Shown here: piece by piece, positions 1 to 8,570 of the stretch
Layout: every line of letters begins with the position of its first letter
Position numbering within the stretch: position 1 is the first letter of the stretch
Assembly (NCBI RefSeq): GCF_019024325.1
Contig: NZ_JAFNJS010000004.1
Coordinates: 248,001 to 312,000, forward strand
Reading direction: 5' to 3'
Length of the DNA stretch: 64,000 bases
Source of the DNA: Falsiroseomonas tokyonensis
Lineage (GTDB): Bacteria > Pseudomonadota > Alphaproteobacteria > Acetobacterales > Acetobacteraceae
Notes under the pieces: model-generated
Databases searched by the model: none
Told to the model about the DNA's origin: nothing
What the model saw: the letters and a program-made list of their open reading frames with translations, nothing else
Position numbers and translations under genes: made by a program

Positions 1-25
1 ACTGCGGCGCAGCAAGGAATTCAGC

Positions 26-1363
26 TTGTCGAGCATGGAGCCCCGTCCTGGTTTGGCCCCCCATCGCACCCAGCCGGGCGCGATGCAACCGGAGGCGGAG
101 GTCACGATTGCCCGCCTGGGCTCGGCCGGCGACGGCGTGGCGGAAACGCCGGAGGGCCCGGTCTTCCTCGCCGGCACCCTGCCGGGGGAGCGGGTGCTGG
201 CCCGGATGGCCGGGCGACGCGGCGAGGGGCAGGCGGCGGAACCGCTTGAGATCCGGGCGGCGAGCCCCGACCGGGTGGCGCCGCCCTGCCCGCATTTCCT
301 GGTGGAATGCGGCGCCTGCGCCCTGCAGCACTGGGCGATGCCCGCCTATGCGGCCTGGAAGCGCGCCCGGCTGGTGGATGCGCTGGAGCGCGCGGGCCAG
401 CCGGCGACCCCGGTGGCGGAGATGGTGATCGCGGCACCCAATACCCGGCGCCGCGCCGACCTGGCGCTGAAGCGGCTGCAGGGCGGCGCCATGGCGCTCG
501 GCTTCCACCAGCGCGGCAGCGCGGCGGTGGCGGACCTGGCCACCTGCCATGTGCTGGACCCGGTGCTGGTGGCGCTGTTCCGGCCGCTGCGCGAATTGCT
601 GCGGCGGATGCCGGCGCTGAAGCGGGAAGGCTCGGCGGTGCTGAACCTGCTGGATTCGGGGCCGGACCTGCTGCTGCGCACGGATGGGCCGCTGGATGCC
701 CCGCAGCGCGCCATGCTGGCCGCCTTCGGCACCGCGCATGGCATTCCCCGCATCGCCTGGGCGCTGAAGGACGGGCCGGTGGAGAATGCGGCGCAGGCCG
801 GGCCGGTGCGGCTGGATCTCTCGGGGGTTTCGGTGGCGCCGCCGCCGGGCGCCTTCCTGCAGGCGGCGCCGGAGGGTGAGGCCGCCATCATCGCCGCCGT
901 CCTGGCCGGGCTGTCCGCCCAGAAACTGCCGGTGCGGGCGCGGATCGCGGATCTCTATGCCGGGATCGGCACGCTGTCCTTCCCGCTTTCCGCCCGCGGC
1001 CGCGTCGCGGCCTATGAGGGCGATGCGGCGGCCGTCGCTGCGCTGGATGCCGGGGCGCGCAAGGCCGGCGGCCGGGTGGAGGCGATCCGCCGCGACCTGG
1101 CCTATCGCCCCCTGCTGCCGGCAGAGCTGAACGCTTTCGGCGCCGTGGTGCTGGACCCGCCCTATGCCGGCGCGGCGGAGCAGGTGGCGCAGATCACCCG
1201 CAGCAAGGTGCCGGTGGTGATCTATGTCTCCTGCAACCCGGTGGCGCTGGCCCGCGACGCGGCGGCGCTGGTGAAAGCGGGGTTCAAGGCGGTCTCGGCC
1301 GTGCCGGTGGACCAGTTCCGCTGGTCGCCGCACCTGGAATCGGTGGTCAGCTTCCGGCGCTGA
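26..1363 (+). CDS. TrmA/RlmD-family class I SAM-dependent RNA (uracil-C5) methyltransferase
   Basis: This cytoplasmic enzyme is predicted to methylate C5 of a uracil in rRNA or tRNA. A TRAM-like RNA-binding segment covers about residues 20-80. Cysteines 88, 95, 98 and 174 are spaced like the [4Fe-4S] ligands of RlmD. The SAM loop (YAGIG) lies near 311-315, DPPY at 377-380, and the catalytic SCNP motif at 402-405 carries the nucleophile Cys403. The length of 445 residues suits the family. The start is uncertain: TTG at 26 has an AAGGAA six bases upstream, ATG at 35 is possible, and ATG at 83 begins exactly at the TRAM domain but has no visible ribosome site. The TGA stop is one copy of a duplicated TGA flanking a MITE-like insertion. 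The exact target (U1939-type or tRNA U54-type) cannot be decided from sequence. Confidence 0.88.
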   Translation: MSSMEPRPGLAPHRTQPGAMQPEAEVTIARLGSAGDGVAETPEGPVFLAGTLPGERVLARMAGRRGEGQAAEPLEIRAASPDRVAPPCPHFLVECGACALQHWAMPAYAAWKRARLVDALERAGQPATPVAEMVIAAPNTRRRADLALKRLQGGAMALGFHQRGSAAVADLATCHVLDPVLVALFRPLRELLRRMPALKREGSAVLNLLDSGPDLLLRTDGPLDAPQRAMLAAFGTAHGIPRIAWALKDGPVENAAQAGPVRLDLSGVSVAPPPGAFLQAAPEGEAAIIAAVLAGLSAQKLPVRARIADLYAGIGTLSFPLSARGRVAAYEGDAAAVAALDAGARKAGGRVEAIRRDLAYRPLLPAELNAFGAVVLDPPYAGAAEQVAQITRSKVPVVIYVSCNPVALARDAAALVKAGFKAVSAVPVDQFRWSPHLESVVSFRR

Positions 1364-1527
1364 GAGGCCGTTTGAGAATTCCGGCGGCTGAGGGTTCGCA
1401 GGGGATTTTTCGTCCTGGGAGGGCGCTGGGCGCAGCCGATACTGGTTGCATCTGCAAGACCTGCAACGCAGCCAGGGCGGAAAAGCCCCGCGAAACCCAC
1501 CGACCGGTGTTCTCAAACGGCCTCTGA
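1361..1527. mobile_element. MITE-like element (1364-1524) with TGA target duplication
   Basis: The perfect 15-base terminal inverted repeats are GAGGCCGTTTGAGAA at 1364-1378 and its reverse complement at 1510-1524. The repeats extend imperfectly inward for about 55 bases on each side, for example GGGGATTTTTCGTCCTGG against GGGGCTTTTCCGCCCTGG. The 161-base element is flanked by direct TGA triplets at 1361-1363 and 1525-1527, consistent with a three-base TNA target duplication of the kind known for IS1031-group IS5 elements. It has no room for a transposase. The left TGA is the stop codon of the RNA methyltransferase gene, so insertion kept that protein intact. The IS family assignment is inference. 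Confidence 0.72.
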
Positions 1528-1628
1528 GGCTCGACCGCGAAAGATCGTTGCGCGGAACCATGGCTGGGGGCTTGCATCCGACCCCCCGCATCCAACCTGA
1601 CCGCTGCAACGAAGCGGGAGAGGCTTCC

Positions 1629-2615
1629 ATGGATCGCCGTCACCTCATGCTGGGCGCCGCCGGCGCCCTGGCCGCCCCGGCGCTTTGGCGCGCCTCACCC
1701 GCCCTGGCGCAGGGCGCCCCCGCCGCGGCGCCGGCCCCCCTCGCCCAGCCGCCGGGCTTCTACCGCTTCCGGGTCGGCAGCCGCACCGTGACCATGCTGC
1801 ATGACGGCAGCCGCGCCATCCCGCTGGCTCAGGGCTTCGTGCCCGCCACGCCGCTGGCGGAGGTGCAGCGCGTGCTGGCGGAGAGCTTCCTGCCCACCGA
1901 CACCTTCCGCATCCCCTTCACCCTGACCTGCCTGGAGACGCCGAACGGCCTGGTGCTGTTCGACACCGGCAATGGGCCGCAGCCGGCGGGCGCGCCGGTC
2001 GGGCTGCTGGCGGCGAATATGCGCGCTGCCGGGCTGGACCCGGCCCGCGTCACCACCGTGGTCTTCAGCCATTTCCACGGCGACCATGTCGGCGGCCTGC
2101 TGAATGCCGATGGCAGCGCCGCCTTCCCGAATGCGGAACTGGTGGTGCCCGCCTCCGAATGGGCCTGGTGGACCGATACCGGCAATGAAAGCCGCAGCCC
2201 GGAGTCGCAGCGCGGCACCTTCCCCAATGTCGCGCGCCGCTTCGCCCCCTATCAGGGCAAGGTCCGGCAGATCGCGGCGGATGCCGAGGTGCTGCCGGGC
2301 GTCACCGCCATCGCCGCGCATGGCCATACGCCGGGCCATACCGTCTATCGGATCGCCGATGGCGCGGAGCAGCTGATCTTCCTGGCCGACCTCACCAACC
2401 GGCCGGAACTGTTCGCCCGCCGCCCGGATTTCCGCGTGGCCTTCGACTTCGACCCCGCGGCGGCGGAAGCGACGCGGCGGCGCATCCTCGACATGGTCAG
2501 CACCGACCGCATCCGCGTCACCGGCTACCACTTCCCCTTCCCCGCCACCGGCCATATGGCCAAGGACGGCCAGGGCTATCGTTTCGTGGCTTCCGACTGG
2601 TCGGCGGCCGGCTGA
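1629..2615 (+). CDS. Exported metallo-beta-lactamase-fold hydrolase (copy 1)
   Basis: The protein has 328 residues. An N-terminal signal (RR near residue 3, an Ala-rich hydrophobic stretch, and ALAQG near 26-30) indicates export, possibly by Tat. The metallo-beta-lactamase motif HFHGDH lies at 148-153, with a later HGHTPGHT segment and a metal-bridging Asp in the LADL segment, so a dinuclear metal site is expected. The ATG at 1629 is preceded by a GGGAGAGG purine run and begins the signal peptide; the frame stays open upstream into the MITE-like element, but that part is not protein-like. It lies 11 bases before a second member of the same family. The substrate is unknown; lactonase or other ester hydrolysis is typical of the family. 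Confidence 0.85.
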   Translation: MDRRHLMLGAAGALAAPALWRASPALAQGAPAAAPAPLAQPPGFYRFRVGSRTVTMLHDGSRAIPLAQGFVPATPLAEVQRVLAESFLPTDTFRIPFTLTCLETPNGLVLFDTGNGPQPAGAPVGLLAANMRAAGLDPARVTTVVFSHFHGDHVGGLLNADGSAAFPNAELVVPASEWAWWTDTGNESRSPESQRGTFPNVARRFAPYQGKVRQIAADAEVLPGVTAIAAHGHTPGHTVYRIADGAEQLIFLADLTNRPELFARRPDFRVAFDFDPAAAEATRRRILDMVSTDRIRVTGYHFPFPATGHMAKDGQGYRFVASDWSAAG

Positions 2616-2626
2616 GGAGAGACCCG

Positions 2627-3550
2627 ATGATCGACCGCCGCACCCTTCTCGCCGCCGGCAGCGCCGCTGCCCTGGCCCCTACCCTGCCCGCCCTGGCGCA
2701 GGGCGCCGCCGTGACGCCCCCCTTCCACCACGTGATGGTGGGCGGGCTGCGCGCCACGGTGGTGAATGACGGCGCCGCGACGCGGCCCGATGCCACCCAG
2801 GGCTTTGTGGTGAACGCCCAGCCGGCGCAGGTGGCCGCCGCGCTGCAGGCCGGCGGCACGCCCGGCCCGGCGCTGGTGAACCCCTACAACGTCACCGTGG
2901 TCCGCACGCCGCGCGGCCTGGTGCTGCTGGATGCCGGCACCGGCGCAACCCCCGCCATGCAGGTGAACATGCGCAATGCCGGGCTGGACCCGGCCGAGGT
3001 GGTGCTGGTCGCGCATACGCATTTCCACGGCGACCATATTGGCGGGCTGCTGGCCGCCGATGGCAGCCCGGCCTTCCCGAATGCGCAGATCGCGGTGCCG
3101 GAGGTCGAATGGACCTTCTGGATGGATCCCGCCGAGGAAGCCCGCGCCAGCGAGATGCGGCGCCCCGGCTTCGCCAATGCCCGCCGCCGCTTCGCCCCCT
3201 ATGCGGGGCGGATCACCCGCTTCGCGCCGGGCGCGCAGGTGGCGCCGGGGATCACCGCCGTCGCAACGTCGGGGCACTCGCCCGGCCATGTCTCCTACCT
3301 GGTGGCGGATGGCGACAGGCAGCTGATGGTGATCGGCGATGCCATCACCACGCCGGCGCTCTTCATGGCCAATCCCGAATGGTATCCGGTCTTCGACATG
3401 GACCCGACCCAGGCGGTGGCGACGCGCAAGCGCCTGCTGGACCAGCTGGCGACGGACCGCATCGCGGTGGTCGGCTATCACTTCCCGATGCCGGCGACCG
3501 GCATGGTGGAGCGCGCGGGCAGCGGCTATCGGCTGGTGCCGCTGGCCTGA
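2627..3550 (+). CDS. Exported metallo-beta-lactamase-fold hydrolase (copy 2)
   Basis: A 307-residue paralogue of the preceding protein with the same plan: a signal peptide with RR at 4-5 and ALAQG near 22-26, the metal motif THFHGDH at 131-137, a distal HSPGH segment, and a C-terminal GYHFPMPATG segment that is nearly shared with copy 1. The start follows copy 1 after 11 bases with a GGAGAG ribosome site, so the two are probably co-transcribed. The tandem arrangement suggests a local duplication followed by divergence. The substrate cannot be read from the sequence; quorum-signal lactones or antibiotics are only possibilities. Confidence 0.85.
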   Translation: MIDRRTLLAAGSAAALAPTLPALAQGAAVTPPFHHVMVGGLRATVVNDGAATRPDATQGFVVNAQPAQVAAALQAGGTPGPALVNPYNVTVVRTPRGLVLLDAGTGATPAMQVNMRNAGLDPAEVVLVAHTHFHGDHIGGLLAADGSPAFPNAQIAVPEVEWTFWMDPAEEARASEMRRPGFANARRRFAPYAGRITRFAPGAQVAPGITAVATSGHSPGHVSYLVADGDRQLMVIGDAITTPALFMANPEWYPVFDMDPTQAVATRKRLLDQLATDRIAVVGYHFPMPATGMVERAGSGYRLVPLA

Positions 3551-3571
3551 CGAGCTCTGGGGCGGGCTGCG

Positions 3572-4549
3572 CTACCGCCCCAGCGCCTCGGGGTTCACGC
3601 AGGCATCCGACGGCAGCGCCTCGCCGCGCAGCACCGCCAGCGCATGGATGGTGGCGGCCTGGGCGGTGGCGCTGCGGGCGACGGTGGTGGCGGCGCCCAT
3701 ATGCGGGCTCAGCAGCGTATTGGGGCAGCCCACCAGGGGGTTGCCGCCGGGCGGTGGCGGCTCGGTGGAGAGAACATCCAGCCCCGCCCCGTAGATCCGG
3801 CCTGCGCGCAGCACCTCGGCCAGCGCCGCCTCATCGATCAGCCCGCCGCGGCCGGTATTCACCAGGATCGCCTCCTTCCCCAGCAGCGCCAGCTCCGCCG
3901 CGCCGATCATGCCGCGGTTCTGCGGATTCATCGGCGCGTGCAGCGACACCACATCGGATTGCGCCAGCAGCGCATGCAGGGACGGTGCGGCGCTGACGGG
4001 CGAAATGTCGCCGCGCCGCGCCAAGTTGGGGCTGTAGGCCGAGACCTTCATGCCAATCGCCAGCGCCATGCGCGCCAGGTTCTGGGCGATGCGCCCATAG
4101 CCAACCAGGCCCAGGCGGCGGCCGTAGAGCTCGATCCCCAACCGGCTGCGGTCCCAGCCACCGGCCTGGGTCAGCCGGTCGTGGTGCGGGATGTTCCGCG
4201 CCACGGCGAGGATCAGGCCCAGGCTGTATTCCGCCACCGACTGCGCATTCGCGCCCACCGCCGTCAGCACCGGGATGCCGCGGGCGCTGGCGCCGGCGAC
4301 GTCGATCAGGTCGTAGCCGACCGCGGCGCGGGAAATCACGCGCAGCGTCGGGCAGGCGGCCATCGCCTCCCCGGTGATCGGGATGGCGCGGGAGATGACG
4401 CCCTGCACCGGGGTGGTGGCGAGCTTGTGCTCCATCTCCGCCCGCCCGCCTTCGAGGGAGACGAAATCCACCGTGCAGCCGGCGGCCTGGAGCAGCGCCA
4501 GGCCCGCCTGTTCCAGGCGCGCGGCGGTGACGAGGATATGGAAGGTCAT
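3572..4549 (-). CDS. D-isomer-specific 2-hydroxyacid dehydrogenase, NAD-binding
   Basis: This 325-residue cytoplasmic oxidoreductase belongs to the phosphoglycerate dehydrogenase/hydroxypyruvate reductase superfamily. The cofactor loop GLVGYGRIA spans about 147-155, with Ala in place of the third Gly. The catalytic triad is Arg234 (NTGRGG), Glu263 (STEPP) and His283 (SPHMGAA). It lacks the C-terminal ACT domain of serine-biosynthetic enzymes, so a catabolic 2-ketoacid reductase such as hydroxypyruvate or glyoxylate reductase is more likely. The start at 4549 begins the typical first beta strand (MTFHILVTAA); the frame is open upstream but not protein-like. It converges on the metallo-beta-lactamase pair and is divergent from the KGG gene. 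Confidence 0.85.
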   Translation of the reverse strand: MTFHILVTAARLEQAGLALLQAAGCTVDFVSLEGGRAEMEHKLATTPVQGVISRAIPITGEAMAACPTLRVISRAAVGYDLIDVAGASARGIPVLTAVGANAQSVAEYSLGLILAVARNIPHHDRLTQAGGWDRSRLGIELYGRRLGLVGYGRIAQNLARMALAIGMKVSAYSPNLARRGDISPVSAAPSLHALLAQSDVVSLHAPMNPQNRGMIGAAELALLGKEAILVNTGRGGLIDEAALAEVLRAGRIYGAGLDVLSTEPPPPGGNPLVGCPNTLLSPHMGAATTVARSATAQAATIHALAVLRGEALPSDACVNPEALGR

Positions 4550-4676
4550 GGCCCGGGGATCGCCCTTCCCGCCGCGCCGGTCAATACGCGCCCGCGCCTG
4601 AACTGGCCGCCGCCGCAGGGCGTTTGATGCGGGCGCCCGGCAGCAAGCGCGGGTCGCGATCACGGAGGAAGCCAGC

Positions 4677-4859
4677 ATGGCGAATCAGCAGGGCAGCCAG
4701 GACAAGTCCGGCGGGAAGCACAGCGCCGAGGGCCAGAAGGGCGTGTCGCAGGACACGGTGGGCAGCGGCAAGGACAAGGACCCGAACAATTTTGCGAACG
4801 ACCCGGAGCGCGCGGCGGAAGCCGGGCGCAAGGGCGGGCAGTCCCGCGGCAAGGGCTGA
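4677..4859 (+). CDS. KGG-repeat small stress protein (Con-10/GsiB-like)
   Basis: A 60-residue, extremely hydrophilic protein rich in Gly, Lys, Gln and Asp. It ends with AAEAGRKGGQ, the KGG motif of bacterial general stress proteins and fungal conidiation protein 10, and an earlier GKHSAEGQKG segment resembles a degenerate repeat. It has no signal or membrane segment and is probably intrinsically disordered. A strong GGAGGA ribosome site sits just before the ATG, suggesting high expression. In other bacteria such proteins are induced by starvation or desiccation; that role here is inference from the family. Confidence 0.8.
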   Translation: MANQQGSQDKSGGKHSAEGQKGVSQDTVGSGKDKDPNNFANDPERAAEAGRKGGQSRGKG

Positions 4860-4870
4860 GCCGGCAGGGC

Positions 4871-5578
4871 TCAGCCGCGGCGCCGGAAGGTCAGCACCAG
4901 CACGTCGCGCCAGGCCGGGCGGGTCGCGTCATGCGGCACCACGGGCGTGACGCCGTGCAGGATGCGGTGGTCGTCCAGCAGCACGGCGTCCAGCGGCTGC
5001 GTCAGGGTGAAGGCGCCAAGGCGGGTGCCATCGGGGGTGGCGATCTCGGTCACCCCCTCATCCACATTCTCCCGCCGCACCAGCAGCACCAGCACCCAGT
5101 CCACGCCATCTCGATGCATGCCTTCCGGCGTCGGGCGGCCGGCGATATCGGGGCCGGCCTCGATGCGGAACTGATGCGCCTCGATATGCCAGTCCCGGCC
5201 GGGATCGGCGGCATCGAAGGCGGCGCGGGCCCAGTCGGCGATGCCGGCGAAGCCGGCGGAGGCGGTGATGGCCCGGGGGATGGGTTCGAAATGGCGCTGG
5301 ATGCCGCCATTCAGCGGATTGTGGTCCCGCGCCTGCCAATGCGGGGCATCGGCCTCCCGCACCAGGCCGGGCGTGCCGGCGCGGGCGGAGAGCACGGCAT
5401 GGCGTCGGCGGCGGTAGCGGCCGCCATCGGCCATGTGCTGATCCAGCGGCATGCCCTCCCAGCTTGCCGCGAAGGCGGGGAAATCGGCGAGGGCGGCCGG
5501 CGGCAGCGCCGCTTCGGTGGCCTCGGCCTGCAGATGGACAAAGCCGGCCTGCACCAGCGGGGTTTTCTCGGGGGTCAT
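4871..5578 (-). CDS. 2-oxoglutarate/Fe(II)-dependent dioxygenase family protein
   Basis: This 235-residue protein resembles the 2OG-Fe_Oxy_2 family, which includes the free L-isoleucine 4-hydroxylase of Bacillus. The predicted iron ligands are His155 and Asp157 (GMHRDGVD) and His208 (RILHGVTP). A downstream Arg near 220 could bind the 2-oxoglutarate carboxylate. There is no signal peptide, so it is probably cytoplasmic. It is convergent with the KGG gene, 11 bases separating the two stops. The substrate, perhaps a free amino acid, is unknown. Confidence 0.75.
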   Translation of the reverse strand: MTPEKTPLVQAGFVHLQAEATEAALPPAALADFPAFAASWEGMPLDQHMADGGRYRRRRHAVLSARAGTPGLVREADAPHWQARDHNPLNGGIQRHFEPIPRAITASAGFAGIADWARAAFDAADPGRDWHIEAHQFRIEAGPDIAGRPTPEGMHRDGVDWVLVLLVRRENVDEGVTEIATPDGTRLGAFTLTQPLDAVLLDDHRILHGVTPVVPHDATRPAWRDVLVLTFRRRG

Positions 5579-5661
5579 CGCGGGGATGTTAGGATCGCCC
5601 GTGACGGGGCGCGATGCGCGAAATTGTCATTCCCGCCCTGCATCGCCGCACCCCCGGCTGG

Positions 5662-6636
5662 CTAATCCAGCTTCACATTGCCCAGCTGCACGGCGCGACG
5701 GTAGATCTCCAGCTCCTCCCGGATCACCGCGCCGTAATGGGCGGAGGTCATCTGCGCCGGTGCCGGGATCTCGGCGCCCAGCGACATCAGGCGCTCCCGC
5801 GCCATGCCCTCGGACAGCGCGGCTTCCATGGCGCTGCGCAGCTTCTCCACCACCGGGGCCGGTGTGCCGGCGGGGGCCAGCATGCCGAGCGTGGTGCTGA
5901 GCTCCGGCTGCACGATGCCGGCCTCGCGCAGCGTCTCGACCTCCGGCAACAGCCGCGACCGGGCGGCGGAGGCGATGCCCAGGATGCGGGCGCGGCCATC
6001 GGCATGCAGCTGCAACGCGGAGGAGAGCTGGTCGAAGACCACCGGGATATTGCCGGCGATCAGGTCGTTTAGTGCCGGGCCAGTGCCGCGATAGGGCACA
6101 TGCACCAGGTTGGCGCCGCTGCCGGCGTTGAACAGCTCGATCGCCAGATGCGCGCCGGAGCCGATGCCGGCGGTGCCGGCGGACATGCCGCCCGGCGTCG
6201 CCTTGGAGCGGGCGACGAATTCGACCAGGGTGCGCGCCGTGATGTCCTTCGCGACCATCAGCACGATCGGCACGCGATAGGTCATGCCGATCGGCGTGAA
6301 GTCGCGCAGCGGGTCATAGGGCAGGCGTTCCATCGCCACCGGAAAGATGGAGACGGGGGCGGTGCCGGTGATCAGGATGGTGTGGCCATCCGGCCGGGCG
6401 CGGGCCACAGCCTCCGTCCCCACGATGCCGCCGGCGCCGGCGCGGTTGTCGACCACCACCTGCTGGCCCAGCGCATGGCTCATCGCGGGGGCCAGCAGGC
6501 GGGCGGAGAAATCCACATTGCCGCCGGGCGGATAGGCAACGACCAGGCGCACCGGACGGTCCGGGAAAGTCTGGGCCAGGGCCGGCGTGGCCAGCAGGGC
6601 GGCGCCGGCGATGAGGGTGCTGCGGCGGGTGATCAT
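5662..6636 (-). CDS. Bug-family (TctC-like) periplasmic solute-binding protein
   Basis: The 324-residue protein starts with a signal peptide (MITRRSTLIAGAALL...ALAQ). It continues with FPDRPVRLVVAYPPGGNVD, the characteristic first strand of Bug/TctC receptors, and RAGAGGIVGTEAVA further on. Bug proteins capture carboxylated solutes for tripartite tricarboxylate transporters, but no TctA or TctB gene is next to it, as is usual for expanded Bug families. It is the last of three co-oriented genes, seven bases after the dehydratase small-subunit gene, so its ligand is probably a substrate or precursor of that enzyme. The start is chosen at the signal peptide. Confidence 0.9.
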   Translation of the reverse strand: MITRRSTLIAGAALLATPALAQTFPDRPVRLVVAYPPGGNVDFSARLLAPAMSHALGQQVVVDNRAGAGGIVGTEAVARARPDGHTILITGTAPVSIFPVAMERLPYDPLRDFTPIGMTYRVPIVLMVAKDITARTLVEFVARSKATPGGMSAGTAGIGSGAHLAIELFNAGSGANLVHVPYRGTGPALNDLIAGNIPVVFDQLSSALQLHADGRARILGIASAARSRLLPEVETLREAGIVQPELSTTLGMLAPAGTPAPVVEKLRSAMEAALSEGMARERLMSLGAEIPAPAQMTSAHYGAVIREELEIYRRAVQLGNVKLD

Positions 6637-6643
6637 GTTTCTT

Positions 6644-7174
6644 CTACCTCCCTGCGGCCGCGCGGCGCGCGGCGAATTCGCGTTCGAGCAGCGGGATCGA
6701 CCCGCCGGCCTGCCAGATCTGCACCATGCGCTCCGAGAAGGGTTTTGCGCGCAGGATCCGGCCATCCGGCAGGGTGACGAGGCCGGTCGCGGGGTCGGCC
6801 GAGAGCGCCTCGCCATCCTGAACGGCGGCGTGGATGTCGGGGCAGATCATCACGGGCAGGCCGTGGTTCAGGGCGCGGCGCAGGAAGCCGGAATCGCAGG
6901 ATTCCACGACGACGACGGCGATGCCGGAGGCCCGCAGCGCGACGCTGACCTCGACATGGTTGTGATGCGCGAAATTGCGGCCGCCGACGATGATGTCGCC
7001 GCGCCGGACCAGCTGCGCGAATTCCGGCCGCATCCGGCGAAAGCACATCGCCCGCAGCGCGTCCTCGTCGAATTCTTTCCCGAAGCTGTCGCGGATGATC
7101 GAGAACTCGATGATCCCGTCATCGCCATGCACGTCGTCGCCGAACTTCCACACACGGCCCGTGCAGGTGGTCAT
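6644..7174 (-). CDS. Aconitase-superfamily dehydratase, small (swivel) subunit, LeuD-like
   Basis: This 176-residue protein matches the swivel domain of 3-isopropylmalate dehydratase-type enzymes. It has an opening strand GRVWKFGDDVHGDD, the segment DIIVGGRNFAHHNH in place of the usual GxNFGxGSSREH, and VVVESCDSGFLRRALNHGLPV matching the inner-domain strand and following helix. It overlaps the large-subunit gene by four bases (ATGA), implying translational coupling and a heterodimer. The changed SSREH-type loop suggests that substrate recognition differs from leucine-biosynthetic LeuD. The next gene is a Bug receptor, so a role in catabolism of an imported hydroxyacid is plausible. Confidence 0.78.
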   Translation of the reverse strand: MTTCTGRVWKFGDDVHGDDGIIEFSIIRDSFGKEFDEDALRAMCFRRMRPEFAQLVRRGDIIVGGRNFAHHNHVEVSVALRASGIAVVVVESCDSGFLRRALNHGLPVMICPDIHAAVQDGEALSADPATGLVTLPDGRILRAKPFSERMVQIWQAGGSIPLLEREFAARRAAAGR

Positions 7175-8454
7175 GCCGCCGTCTCCGCCAGCAGCGGGCG
7201 CGGGTCCGCGATGGCGCCCGCGATGGCGGAGGCCGCGACCACCGCGGGGCCGGCCAGGAAGACGCGGGAGGTGCGGTCGCCGTTGCGGCCCTGGTAGTTG
7301 AACTGCTGCGTCGAGATCAGGACCTCATTCGCATTCAGCACGCCCTGGTAGCCCCAGCAGGTGGTGCAGCCCGGGGCCAGGATGGTGGCGCCGGCCTCGG
7401 CCAGGTCCCCCAGGATGCCCTCGCGGGACGCCTCGACATAGACGCCGCGCGAGCCCGGCGTGACGTAAAGCGTGACGTGGGAGGCGATGCGCCGGCCGCG
7501 CAGCAGCCGCGCCGCCTCCCGCAGATCGTCCAGGCGGCCGTTGGAGCAATAGCCGATGGTGGCCTGGTCGATACGCTGGCCCGCGGCCTGTTCCACCGGC
7601 ACGCCGCCATGCGCATCCGGCGGCAGGGTGACCATCGGCTGGATGGCCGAGAGGTCGTAGGTCAGCTCGGTCATATAGGCCGCACCCGGATCGGCGCGCA
7701 CCACCTGCCAGGGCCGCCCGGCGTCGCGGGCGCGGACATAGTCCAGCACCGCCGCGTCCGGCGCCATGATCCCGGTATAGGCCCCCGAATGGAACAGCGA
7801 GGCCAGCACCGTCTGCCGGTCGTCCAGGCTGAGCGAAGCAAGCCCCGGCCCCTCGAATTCCACGCAGCACTGCAGCAGCCGCCCGTCCGCGGTGCAATCC
7901 CGCAAGATGGTCTGGATGAGGTCGCGGGCGGTGACGCCGAAGCCGAGCTGGCCGGTCAGCGTGATGCGGGCGGAGGGTGGCACCGCGATCCAGTTCTCGT
8001 CCTGGATGATGGCGACGATCACCTCCGTCGAGATCGGCAGGTTCAGCGCGCCCAGCGCGCCGATGCTGGCGATGTTGCCCTCATCCGAGAAGATCAGCGT
8101 GCCGGGCCTGGCGAAGCCGCGCTCGGTCAGCACCAGGTGGCGCAGGCCGTTGCCGGGGCCGAAGAAGTTCTCGATGCCCTGCTGCGCGCACCAGTCGCGC
8201 AGCGTGCGATGCGTCTCGTGGTGGGGCGAGCCCATGGCGGCGGAGGTGGAGTGGTCGATCACCATCACCGCCTTGTCCGGGCGCGGGATGCGGTCGACGC
8301 CGATGCGCTCCAGGTTGCGCTTGTGGCCGGGCCAGAACAGTTCCTGGCAGGCGGTGTAGTCGGGCGTGACGGTGACGTAGTCGCCGACCTCCACCGCCGC
8401 CCGCCCGCAATGCGCGGCGATGATCTTCTGGGCGATGGTTTGCGGCGCGGTCAT
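7171..8454 (-). CDS. Aconitase-superfamily dehydratase, large subunit, divergent LeuC-like
   Basis: This 427-residue protein is predicted to bind a [4Fe-4S] cluster through Cys303 (GYCSNGRLDD, like GSCTNGR of LeuC) and Cys363/Cys366 (PGCTTCWG). The C-terminal NYQGRNGDRTSRVFLAGP segment and AASAIAGAIADPR match the family. The normally conserved DSHT motif is replaced by SDEGN at 123-127, while a family His is kept at 106. This departure argues against ordinary isopropylmalate isomerase. The gene probably forms an operon with the LeuD-like and Bug genes. Likely substrates are small 2-hydroxy-dicarboxylates such as substituted malates; the identity is unknown. Confidence 0.8.
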   Translation of the reverse strand: MTAPQTIAQKIIAAHCGRAAVEVGDYVTVTPDYTACQELFWPGHKRNLERIGVDRIPRPDKAVMVIDHSTSAAMGSPHHETHRTLRDWCAQQGIENFFGPGNGLRHLVLTERGFARPGTLIFSDEGNIASIGALGALNLPISTEVIVAIIQDENWIAVPPSARITLTGQLGFGVTARDLIQTILRDCTADGRLLQCCVEFEGPGLASLSLDDRQTVLASLFHSGAYTGIMAPDAAVLDYVRARDAGRPWQVVRADPGAAYMTELTYDLSAIQPMVTLPPDAHGGVPVEQAAGQRIDQATIGYCSNGRLDDLREAARLLRGRRIASHVTLYVTPGSRGVYVEASREGILGDLAEAGATILAPGCTTCWGYQGVLNANEVLISTQQFNYQGRNGDRTSRVFLAGPAVVAASAIAGAIADPRPLLAETAA

Positions 8455-8570
8455 GCGCCGGTCTTGAACCGCATGCTTCCTCCACCGGCCGGTCTTGGGC
8501 GCAGCCCGTTGGTGCTGGGCTTATAGGACAGACTTATGGCCGAAGGAAGCCTTGGGGGCCTCGTGCTGAG

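Noticed and set aside
6644-8454. Leucine-biosynthetic leuCD
   Set aside because: DSHT and the usual small-subunit loop are absent and the neighbour is a Bug receptor, so a catabolic dehydratase is more likely.
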